From positions 1 through 52,323 of the forward strand of contig CAYGVJ010000015.1 of assembly GCA_964353255.1 (NCBI GenBank): a stretch of DNA of 52,323 nt. The letters run 5' to 3'. Source of the DNA: VFZS01 sp964353255 (GTDB lineage Bacteria > Acidobacteriota > Terriglobia > Bryobacterales > Bryobacteraceae). The first letter of the stretch is position 1. Every line of letters starts with the position of its first letter. The notes below the pieces were generated by a model. It did not search any database and was not told the DNA's origin. It saw nothing but the letters and a program-made list of their open reading frames with translations. Shown piece by piece: positions 33,757 through 40,465 of this stretch. A program made the translations under genes and the position numbers.

Positions 33757-34015
33757 ACTGTCTCCGCTCCCTCGGAGTGGTCTCCCGCGCACTGATGATT
33801 CGAACCCGCTGGTCACGTTCCGTGTAGGCGACGACCAGCAAGCGACCTGCTTCCGAAAGACCGATGCTGACGAATCGCAACTCCGCGTCCGAGTGGACTG
33901 GGTCGTGAATCATCACTTCGACCGCGTCGCCGAATACCGTCATCGCCTCCGCAAAGCTGACGCCATGCTTGGACAGGTTCGAGGCTGCCTTGTCGGCATC
34001 CCATTCGAACTCCAC
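33734..34015 (-). CDS. brnT: BrnT-family toxin, paralogue
   Basis: 93 residues: EWDADKAASNLSKHGVSFAE, VFGDAVEVMIHDP, LRFVSIGLSEAGRLLVVAYT, VRIISARETTPRERRQYE. Same family as the toxin at 32484 with substantial divergence, so the two cassettes are related but not a recent copy. ATG 34015 is 33 bases after the GTTAGGC core at 34048-34054, so this is the first cassette of the array as seen here. Confidence 0.92.
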   Translation of the reverse strand: MEFEWDADKAASNLSKHGVSFAEAMTVFGDAVEVMIHDPVHSDAELRFVSIGLSEAGRLLVVAYTERDQRVRIISARETTPRERRQYESKRQS

Positions 34016-34047
34016 GACTCAATCTTACCGCAGGCGCTTGCTGGTCC

Positions 34048-34150
34048 GCCTAACTCAGAGGATTCTTAGCCTGCCGGTTGCGGCGCTGAGAACTCGAGGA
34101 GTGGGAGGGAGCCTCCGCCCCGCAACCGGTGGGCTAAAAATCGGTTGGAC
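34048..34150 (-). other. Possible longer attC-like site or array boundary
   Basis: Begins with GCCTAAC (GTTAGGC on the coding strand) and ends with GTTGGAC, both fitting attC cores. In between is a long stem: TTAGCC-N2-CCGGTTGCGG pairs with CCGCAACCGG-N2-GGCTAA around a 36-base loop rich in purines. Its inner sequence does not resemble the 64-base sites, so it may be an attC of another type, an attI remnant or an unrelated palindrome next to a core. Confidence 0.45.
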
Positions 34151-34266
34151 CAAACCGCCACCCTACGCCGACCTATGGGGATTGTATCGCGCCGTGGAGT
34201 TCCTGGCAAGGCCGCGGGGGGACGCCGGGGGGTGACGCTGTGGAGAGCCGGCCACCATCCCAGCCT

Positions 34267-34330
34267 GGTAGTTGTTGAGGTCGTTCAAGTACACGTTCCA
34301 CTTGAGGACCTTCTCCATCGAGGAGCTGGC
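34267..34330 (-). pseudogene. RidA gene remnant
   Basis: About 64 bases closely resembling 24681-24745 of the ridA gene; on the minus strand it reads SSSMEKVLKWNVYLNDL, the same segment as in the intact protein. No start, no rest of the gene and no further similarity were seen. It lies in the 336-base gap between the first cassette and the metallophosphoesterase gene; the remainder of that gap (34151-34266 and 34331-34351) shows nothing I can interpret. Confidence 0.75.
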
Positions 34331-34351
34331 CCGTGTCCGCGCGGCCGCCGG

Positions 34352-34945
34352 CTAGAGCTCCAGCAAGTACCCCCGCTTGCCGGCGTTGATGCCGCGCGTT
34401 GCGCCGAGCTGTGCCGTGGCGCCCTCGGCTTCGTGAATGTGGCCGCAGAAAAAGTAGGCGGGCTGGTGGCGGTCGATGAACTCGCGCACCGCGCGGCTGC
34501 CGGCATGCACACCCTTGCGCACTTGGTCCAGCGGGGTGCCCAGCGGCGGGCAGTGGCACGTCAGCACCAGGGGCGCCAAGGTTGCGAACGGCTCCAGCCG
34601 CCGCGCCAGTTCCTCCTCGCCGTATTCGCCCGGCGTATTGAACGGCGTGGGATTCGAGTAGCCCAGCCCGGCGATGTGGTAGCCGCCGGCCTCGAAGCTC
34701 CTCCCGTGGAACTCTTGAAAGCCAAACCGCTTGGCCAGGCCGGCGATGACCTCGACCGACTCGTGATTGCCGGGGAGAACGTAGACGCGGTCTGCGCGGC
34801 GGCTGAGGATCCGGCCGCACTCGTCCAGGCCGCGGCTCCAGCTCACCAGGTCGCCCGCGGCGAAGTAGTAGTCAGCCTCCATATCCATCAGGCGCTGCAA
34901 GGCCGTCCAATCGCCGTGGATGTCGGAGAAGACCAGGAGCCGCAT
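34352..34945 (-). CDS. Calcineurin-like metallophosphoesterase
   Basis: 197 residues. The metal ligands are visible in LLVFSDIHGDWTALQRLM (DxH), AAGDLVSW (GD), VLPGNHESVE (GNHE), LTCHCPP (H) and FFCGHIHEAEG (GHxH). It is a two-metal phosphodiesterase or phosphatase of the YfcE/MPPED kind; the substrate is unknown. The C-terminal 22 residues, ending GYLLEL, are encoded by the DNA that is repeated at three other places in the window (copies 1-3), which makes this gene the likely source of the repeat. Confidence 0.92.
   Translation of the reverse strand: MRLLVFSDIHGDWTALQRLMDMEADYYFAAGDLVSWSRGLDECGRILSRRADRVYVLPGNHESVEVIAGLAKRFGFQEFHGRSFEAGGYHIAGLGYSNPTPFNTPGEYGEEELARRLEPFATLAPLVLTCHCPPLGTPLDQVRKGVHAGSRAVREFIDRHQPAYFFCGHIHEAEGATAQLGATRGINAGKRGYLLEL
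34358..34422 (-). repeat. Metallophosphoesterase 3'-end repeat, copy 4 (parent copy)
   Basis: The in-gene copy: the last about 65 bases before the stop. It matches copy 3 (31380-31444) at about 90% and copies 1 and 2 over about 30-50 bases. The other copies carry no other part of the gene. Confidence 0.85.
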
Positions 34946-34959
34946 GGGGGAATAAGGAA

Positions 34960-35595
34960 TCAGTCTATCAGCCCGTGGCGCAGGGCGAAACGAACCAGCT
35001 CGCCGACGCTGTGCAGGTTCAGCTTCTCCATGATCCGGCCGCGGTGGGCTTCCACGGTGTAGACGCTGAGCTTGAGCGCGGAGGCGATGTCCTTGTTGGT
35101 CTTGCCCTCGGCGATCAGTTGCAGGACCTCCCGCTCCCGGCTGCTGAGCAGGTCCAGCGGATCGCTGACGTGGCGGCGGTAGTCGCTCAGGACGGCCTCG
35201 GAGACCGCCGGGCTGAGGTAGCCTTCGCCGCTGGCTACGGCGCGCACGGCCGCCAGCAGGTCCCGGTCGATGGCGTCCTTGAGCAGATAGCCGCGCGCCC
35301 CGGCCCGCAGGATTTCCCGCACGTACACCGAGTCCTTGTACATGCTCAGCGCCAGCACCCGCGTGCGCGGGGAGGACGCCGCCAGGCGCCGCGTGGCCTC
35401 GATCCCGTTCAGCTCGGGCATGGCCACGTCCATGACTACGACGTCGGGTTGCAGTTTCTCAGCCAGTTCCAGGGCCTCTCGGCCGTTGCCAGCCTCGCCC
35501 ACGATCTCCATGTCCGGCTGGGCGGCCAGGATCATCCGGAACCCCTGGCGCACCATGACGTGATCATCGGCCAGCAGGATGCGGATCTTCTTCAC
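34960..35595 (-). CDS. NarL/FixJ-type response regulator
   Basis: 211 residues from GTG 35595, which has GGGGAG upstream. An N-terminal receiver domain (KIRILLADDHVMVRQGF, phospho-acceptor Asp56 in VVVMDVAMPELNG, Lys in GYLLKDA) is followed by a LuxR-type helix-turn-helix (LSSREREVLQLIAEGKTNKDIA to HSVGELVRFALRHGLID). The gene starts inside the 3' end of the kinase gene (32-base overlap), so both form one transcript and one two-component system. Confidence 0.95.
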   Translation of the reverse strand: MKKIRILLADDHVMVRQGFRMILAAQPDMEIVGEAGNGREALELAEKLQPDVVVMDVAMPELNGIEATRRLAASSPRTRVLALSMYKDSVYVREILRAGARGYLLKDAIDRDLLAAVRAVASGEGYLSPAVSEAVLSDYRRHVSDPLDLLSSREREVLQLIAEGKTNKDIASALKLSVYTVEAHRGRIMEKLNLHSVGELVRFALRHGLID

Positions 35596-36919
35596 TTCGT
35601 GCTCCCCGCAGCGGCAATTTGGCCTCCACGGCCAACCCGGCGCCATCTCCTGCGCGGATGGCCAGCTCGCCCCCGGCGCTGCGGGCCCGGGCTCGCATGC
35701 CGATCAAACCCATGCCCGTTTGCTCCGCGCGCGCGCCGCCAGCCAGGCCCCGCCCGTTGTCCTCTATGGTGAGCCGGATCTGGTCCCCGTCCGACCGCAG
35801 ATGGATGCGCACGCGGCTGGCGCCGGAATGCCGGGCGGCGTTGGTCAGCGCCTCCTGGCAGATACGGAACAGGTGGGTTTCGGTCTCATCCGGCAAGCGG
35901 TCCGCGAATTCCGAGCGGTACTCGACCTCGATGCCGGTGCGGGTGGTGAAGCTCTCGGCCAGCCAGCGCAGCGCGGCGTCCAGGCCGAAGTCGTCCAGAA
36001 TGGTCGGGTGCAGCAGTTGGGAGAGTTCTCGCACGTTCTGGATGGCCCCGTTCACCAGATGCACGCAGTCTTCCAGCTTCCCCCCGTCGGAGCCGCCCCC
36101 GGACTGCGCCGCCAGCAAGGTGGCCTTGACCGCGGTGAGCGACTGCCCCAATTCGTCGTGCAGCTCATGGGAGAAACGCCGCGCGGTGGTCTCCTGGTTC
36201 TCCAGCATGTGCCAGGAGACGCGGCTAAGCTCGCTGGTCTGCCACTCCATCCGCCGCAGCAACCCGAGGGTCAGGCGCACGGTGAGCACGGCGCTCAGCA
36301 GGGCCAGCAGCAGCAGGGCGCCCAACAGGATGGCGGATTGCTGCATCAGCTCCCCGGAACGCCAGTCGATCTGCTGCCGGGCCGCGGCGGCGTTCTGCCG
36401 GCTCAGGGCGGCCAGCTTGACCGCAATGGCCAGGGTTTCTTCGTGCCGGCGGAACAGGTCGCGCGACAGCAGCGTGGTGGGATTCTCCAGCGCCAGCAGG
36501 CGCCGCGCCTCCCCCGAGAAGGCCGCGGAAGCCTTCTTCATTTCGTTCCACAGCGGCTCCTCCGGCGTCTCGGCCACGGATTCGCCGATCTCCTCCAGCC
36601 GCTGGTCGCTGGAGTTCAGTTCCGAGAGGACCTTCTCGCGGTCCACGTACTCCGGATCGCGCGACAGCTTGAAGAAGACGGCGTTCAGGGCGGCCTGCTC
36701 GCGCTGGACATCCTCCATCAGCCGGGCGGTCAGCTCCTCTTCCTCCATCAGGTCCATCGCGCTCTGCTTGATGGAGCGGAGGCTGTTGACGTTCAGAAAG
36801 CCGGCTGCCAGCAGCAGCAGCAGCGTCAGCATGAAACCCGCCGCCAGCACCCGGAAAATCGTAGTTTGGGTTATCTGCTGCGACAGCATAGCCTTGGGCC
36901 GTGCGCTGGCCGGAGTCAT
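35564..36919 (-). CDS. NarX/DegS-type sensor histidine kinase
   Basis: 451 residues. ATG 36919 is chosen because a GGAG lies 6 bases before it and upstream residues are Pro-rich noise. Membrane segments at about 20-42 and 196-216 enclose a helical, Glu-rich sensor domain (4-helix-bundle type). The HisKA_3 motif HELHDELGQSL contains the phospho-acceptor His254. The HATPase domain shows EALTNAARHSGAS (N box) and IEDNGRGL and GMGLIGMRARA (G boxes). The signal is unknown. It phosphorylates the response regulator encoded downstream. Confidence 0.94.
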   Translation of the reverse strand: MTPASARPKAMLSQQITQTTIFRVLAAGFMLTLLLLLAAGFLNVNSLRSIKQSAMDLMEEEELTARLMEDVQREQAALNAVFFKLSRDPEYVDREKVLSELNSSDQRLEEIGESVAETPEEPLWNEMKKASAAFSGEARRLLALENPTTLLSRDLFRRHEETLAIAVKLAALSRQNAAAARQQIDWRSGELMQQSAILLGALLLLALLSAVLTVRLTLGLLRRMEWQTSELSRVSWHMLENQETTARRFSHELHDELGQSLTAVKATLLAAQSGGGSDGGKLEDCVHLVNGAIQNVRELSQLLHPTILDDFGLDAALRWLAESFTTRTGIEVEYRSEFADRLPDETETHLFRICQEALTNAARHSGASRVRIHLRSDGDQIRLTIEDNGRGLAGGARAEQTGMGLIGMRARARSAGGELAIRAGDGAGLAVEAKLPLRGARSEEDPHPAGR

Positions 36920-37068
36920 CCTCTCTCCAGTGTAAAGGAACCCGCTCCCGGCGGCCCTTCGGTCCCCCGATTTGGCCTCCGGTGTTAGCCCCTCGGGGCT
37001 ATCGCCCGGCGGCGGCGGGGGTCTCATCCTGGGATTGCGGCGGATAATCCCCGCCCAGGAGGAAACGA

Positions 37069-37242
37069 ATGAAGAAGTTGGCTGTGATGCTGGTGGGGCT
37101 GGCTTTCGCCCTGCCGACCTTCGTCGTGGCGCAGGAAAAGCCCAAGGAAGAGCAGAAGCAGACCGAGAAGAAGAAGAAGACGCCCAAGAAGAAGTTGAAG
37201 AAGGGCGAGAAGAAGGAAGAGGTGAAGCCGCCCGCCGTCTGA
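37069..37242 (+). CDS. Small exported Lys-rich protein
   Basis: 57 residues with an AGGAGG site 6 bases before the ATG, a strong case for translation. The N-terminus is a signal peptide (MKKLAVMLVGLAFALPTFVV, cleavage likely before AQEKP). The mature part is about 36 residues of nearly pure Lys, Glu and Pro (EKKKKTPKKKLKKGEKKE) without any hydrophobic core, so it is probably disordered and could bind polyanions at the cell envelope. No family recognised. It is isolated between minus-strand genes. Confidence 0.8.
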   Translation: MKKLAVMLVGLAFALPTFVVAQEKPKEEQKQTEKKKKTPKKKLKKGEKKEEVKPPAV

Positions 37243-37297
37243 GGCTTCAGGCATTCAACCGGGGCGGGGTGTGGCGTCCATGGCCGGTTCCGCCCCT

Positions 37298-38650
37298 TTA
37301 CGCACCCAATTCCTGCCGGATAGCGTCGGCGATGAGGTGGGCGTGTGCCTCGACCAGCCGCGCCTCCGGCCCCTCGACCATGACGCGGGCCACCGGCTCG
37401 GTGCCTGAGAACCGCACCAGCACCCGGCCAGCGGAACCGAAAGCGGCTTCTGCGGCACGGATGGCCCCCGCCACCGCCGGGATATCCGCCAGTTTCTTTC
37501 TCTCGCGCACGCGCACGTTCACCAGCCGCTGCGGATAAATCTGGAGTTCTGCGGTCAGCTCATCCAGCCCCAGGCCCGACCCCACCATGATCTCCATCAC
37601 CCGCACCGCGGTGAGCAGGCCGTCGCCGGTGGTGGCGTAATCGCGGAAGATCACGTGCCCGGATTGCTCTCCTCCCAGGATCGCCCCGGTGCGCAGCATC
37701 CCCTCCAGCACGTACTTGTCGCCCACCGGCGTCCGAAGCAACCGGACGCCGTACCTCTCCAGGGCTCGCTCGAGGCCCAGGTTCGACATGACCGTGGCTA
37801 CCACCAGAGGCTCACCTCCGGGGCCCTTGAGCCGTCCCTGGCTCAATAGCCAGCGGGCCGCCATGAGCAGGACTCCGTCGCCATCCACGACCTTGCCGGT
37901 GCGCGACACGAAGATGGCCCGGTCGGCGTCACCGTCGAAGGCCACGCCCAAGTCCGCGCCCGCTTCCGGCACTTGCCGGGCAAGCGCCTCCGGGTGAAGG
38001 GCCCCGCAACCCAGGTTGATGTTGCGTCCGTCGGGTGTGCTGGCGATGGCCTGTACCCGCGCTCCCAGCCGCTCGAGCAGTTCCGGCGCCAACTGGGAGG
38101 CTGCCCCGTTGCCACAGTCCACAATCACGTTCAGCCCATCCAGCGAGCGGCGACAGGTGGAGCGCAAGTGTTCCAGGTATCTCACCTCCAGCGACGGGTC
38201 AGCCTCCAGGGGGCAGGGCACTGGCTCGATCCCCTGAGCGAGCGTGGCGAAGATCCGCCGCTCGATGTGCCGCTCCTGATCGTCGTCGAGCTTGTAGCCG
38301 GAGTGGGAGAAGACCTTTATCCCGTTGTCCTGGTAAGGGTTGTGAGAGGCTGAGATCATGACCCCGGCGACAAAGGAATCCGTGCGCGTCAGGTAGGCTA
38401 CGCCGGGGGTGGTGATGACCCCGGCATGCTGGACGCGCACCCCATGGCGGGCCAGTCCCCCGGAAACGTGCTCCGCCAACCAGGGACCGGACTCGCGCGT
38501 GTCGATGCCCAGCACGACCTCGGGCGCTTCCGCCATTCCCGCCGCCACTTCTCCCAAAGCCACGCCAAAGGCATGGACCGTCGGCGCATCCAGCGGATAC
38601 TGGCCTGCTACGCCCCGGATCCCGTCAGTGCCGAATAACTCCTTGGACAT
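37298..38650 (-). CDS. glmM: Phosphoglucosamine mutase GlmM
   Basis: 450 residues; converts glucosamine-6-phosphate to glucosamine-1-phosphate for peptidoglycan synthesis. N-terminus MSKELFGTDGIRGVAGQYPL; active-site loop GVMISASHNPYQDNGIKVF with phospho-Ser102; metal-binding loop DGDADRAIF; sugar-binding GGEQSGHVIF; phosphate-binding RFSGTEPVARVMVEG. Third gene of cdaA-cdaR-glmM, an order well known from Firmicutes where GlmM and CdaA interact (established for those species). Confidence 0.96.
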   Translation of the reverse strand: MSKELFGTDGIRGVAGQYPLDAPTVHAFGVALGEVAAGMAEAPEVVLGIDTRESGPWLAEHVSGGLARHGVRVQHAGVITTPGVAYLTRTDSFVAGVMISASHNPYQDNGIKVFSHSGYKLDDDQERHIERRIFATLAQGIEPVPCPLEADPSLEVRYLEHLRSTCRRSLDGLNVIVDCGNGAASQLAPELLERLGARVQAIASTPDGRNINLGCGALHPEALARQVPEAGADLGVAFDGDADRAIFVSRTGKVVDGDGVLLMAARWLLSQGRLKGPGGEPLVVATVMSNLGLERALERYGVRLLRTPVGDKYVLEGMLRTGAILGGEQSGHVIFRDYATTGDGLLTAVRVMEIMVGSGLGLDELTAELQIYPQRLVNVRVRERKKLADIPAVAGAIRAAEAAFGSAGRVLVRFSGTEPVARVMVEGPEARLVEAHAHLIADAIRQELGA

Positions 38651-38671
38651 CTCCTGAACCGCGGCCCAGCC

Positions 38672-39334
38672 TCAGTTACGCCCCCCGCCTGAAACCTCCA
38701 GCGTCACCTTGACGCGCACCACCGGAGGCGTGCCGAAGCGCACCTGCGGATCCCGGACGAAAGCGTTGACCCGAAACTCGCTCTGCCCGGCCTTGGGGGG
38801 CAGTTCGATCGGGTCAGTCTCGGCGAACTCCACCTCGCGCACCCTGCTTTCCGGGCCTAGAATGGTCAATCGGGGGGGCTGCACCTCTTGATGCCGCACA
38901 TGGTAAGGGTGGGGCGGCGGTCTGGAGAATCTCACTCTGACCGGCACTTCGCGGCTGGTCCGCCGCTCGAACACCAGGTGGAGCTGCCCCGGCACGGCCC
39001 GGATCAACCGCACCCCGAACGGCAGCCGCACGGTGTGGTAGTCAATGGTATAGGTCCGCTCGCCCGCTCCGTGAACATCCCGGAGGCTCAACACGACGGC
39101 CATCCCCGACAAGTCGAAGGCGCCCAGCTTGGCGGCCGAGCCCTGGATTTGCAGTTGCACCCGCTCGGGCAGCATAGAGACTATCTCCAGGTCGGACGGG
39201 ATGTCTTGAAGCTGCACGGCCGCCGACATGGACGTGGCCACTTCGGGAGTGCTGACGAAGGTGAGCCAGAGCAGGAAGGCCAGGCCTAGCGAAAGCAGTT
39301 TCCAGCCCAGGTTGTCCAGCAGGACGCGTTTCAT
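38672..39334 (-). CDS. cdaR: YbbR-domain protein (CdaR-like)
   Basis: 220 residues. One N-terminal membrane segment (WKLLSLGLAFLLWLTFV) places the rest outside the membrane. Two YbbR-like repeats follow, with the features LEIVSMLPERVQLQIQGSA, VRFSRPPPHPYHVRH and PRLTILGPESRVREVEFAET. In Firmicutes such CdaR proteins modulate CdaA; the order here supports the same. ATG 39334 overlaps the cdaA stop by 4 bases. Confidence 0.9.
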   Translation of the reverse strand: MKRVLLDNLGWKLLSLGLAFLLWLTFVSTPEVATSMSAAVQLQDIPSDLEIVSMLPERVQLQIQGSAAKLGAFDLSGMAVVLSLRDVHGAGERTYTIDYHTVRLPFGVRLIRAVPGQLHLVFERRTSREVPVRVRFSRPPPHPYHVRHQEVQPPRLTILGPESRVREVEFAETDPIELPPKAGQSEFRVNAFVRDPQVRFGTPPVVRVKVTLEVSGGGRN

Positions 39335-40191
39335 GGCGTTGCCGTCTTGCCCTTGGCGGCCGTGGAGTTCGGGCGCAACCCGCCCGCGGGTACCGGCGCG
39401 AACCGGCCTCGCTGTCGTTTGCGCCCGAAGTGCTTGGCCACACGCTCCTCAATCCGGTTCAACGTCACGTCCAGTTCGATCTCCCCGAGGGCCGCCACCG
39501 AGAGCCGCCCGGTCTCCTCCGAGACCACGATGGCCATGCAGTCGGCTTCCTCGGTGATGCCGATGGCCGCCCGGTGCCGCGTGCCCAGCTTGCGGGCCAC
39601 CAGCGGGTTCATGCTCAGCGGTAAGAAGCAGGCGGCCGCTCGGACCCGGTCGCCATGGATTATCACCGCGCCGTCGTGCAGGGCGCTGGTGGGCTGGAAT
39701 ATCGAGAGCAGCAGGTCCCTGGAGACCTGGGAGTCCAGCGCCACGCCGCTTTCGATGAAGGTTCGCAGGCCGGTGTCGCGCTCCAGCACGATCAGAGCCC
39801 CGATCTTCTCTTGCGACAACCGGCTCAAGGCCAACAGGATGTCGTCGAGGGATTCCCGCCGCTCCAGCTCTCCGCCCAGGCCCAGCCAACGCCGCCGCCC
39901 GATGCGCGCCAGGGTCCGGCGGATCTCGGACTGAAACAACACGATCAAAGCGATGGCGGTGTAGGGAACGATGGTGGCAAGAATCGACCGCAGCAGTTCC
40001 AGTTGCAGCCAGACGGAGAGCAGGTAGACGGCCAGCAGCACGCCCAGACCCGCCAGTACGTGTGCGGCGCGCGTGTGCCGGACCACCTGGATCGCCTGGT
40101 AAATGAGGAAGGCCACGATCAGGATGTCGATGACGCCGGTGACAGTCAGCTTGGGCAGCGAGGATATGAACGGCGGTATAGGAAGCGGCAT
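39331..40191 (-). CDS. cdaA: Membrane diadenylate cyclase CdaA
   Basis: 286 residues; makes cyclic di-AMP from two ATP. Three membrane segments (about 16-34, 43-62, 69-87) precede a DAC domain with the catalytic signature DGA (173-175, in LHDGAVIIHGD) and RHR (205-207, in LGTRHRAAIG), followed by EETGRLSVA. A TTG at 40194 precedes the ATG; the ATG at 40191 is preferred. With cdaR and glmM downstream it forms one operon, so c-di-AMP synthesis is likely coordinated with cell-wall precursor supply. Confidence 0.95.
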   Translation of the reverse strand: MPLPIPPFISSLPKLTVTGVIDILIVAFLIYQAIQVVRHTRAAHVLAGLGVLLAVYLLSVWLQLELLRSILATIVPYTAIALIVLFQSEIRRTLARIGRRRWLGLGGELERRESLDDILLALSRLSQEKIGALIVLERDTGLRTFIESGVALDSQVSRDLLLSIFQPTSALHDGAVIIHGDRVRAAACFLPLSMNPLVARKLGTRHRAAIGITEEADCMAIVVSEETGRLSVAALGEIELDVTLNRIEERVAKHFGRKRQRGRFAPVPAGGLRPNSTAAKGKTATP

Positions 40192-40355
40192 CAATCGCCC
40201 CGCGCGAAGCAGGTCACCTTAAATTATCGCAAGTAACGGCCGCCGGGTGCGGCCCGCCGCTTCCGGCTCCAGCCTACGCGCCCCTGCCGACTATGCTACG
40301 ATCCAGGTTTTGGCCCCCGAGTTTCACCACCCCAAGGGTTGGCCGCCGTAGTATG

Positions 40356-40450
40356 CCAGCCCACGGAAAAAGCCTTCCGTGAGGCTTCAGGGGGACAAGC
40401 TGAAGCATGTCCCACAAGGCAGCTCAGGACGGGCTTTTTCCAAGGGCTGG
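40356..40450. repeat. 95-bp palindromic element, second member
   Basis: Arms CCAGCCC-(N2)-GGAAAAAGCC (40356-40374) pair with GGCTTTTTCC-(N2)-GGGCTGG at the other end (40432-40450). The inner block GGACAAGCTGAAGCATGTCC (40393-40412) is shared with the element at 4693-4827. It sits directly before the EF-G-like gene. Confidence 0.65.
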
Positions 40451-40465
40451 TAAGGGAGTATCAGC

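Larger units (their letters stand above)
31428..34150 (-). mobile_element. CALIN-like array of four toxin-antitoxin cassettes
   Basis: Four consecutive units of about 575-770 bases on the minus strand each hold one complete two-gene toxin-antitoxin module followed by an attC-type site of 64-65 bases. Successive units start 29-90 bases after a GTTRRRY-type core. Toxins in order from the upstream end: BrnT, MazF/PemK, BrnT, RelE/ParE. Stop codons of two modules lie inside the attC R'' box. No integron integrase or attI is visible in this window, so this is a cluster of attC sites lacking an integrase. It ends at repeat copy 3 on one side and near 34150 on the other. Confidence 0.82.

Noticed and set aside
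34065..34140. Rho-independent terminator at the long stem
   Set aside because: The run of A/T lies on the wrong side for the minus-strand transcripts and the loop is very long.
31000..34500. Integron integrase gene or attI next to the cassette array
   Set aside because: All long frames here are accounted for by toxin-antitoxin genes, the WD40 gene or the metallophosphoesterase; no tyrosine recombinase motif was seen.
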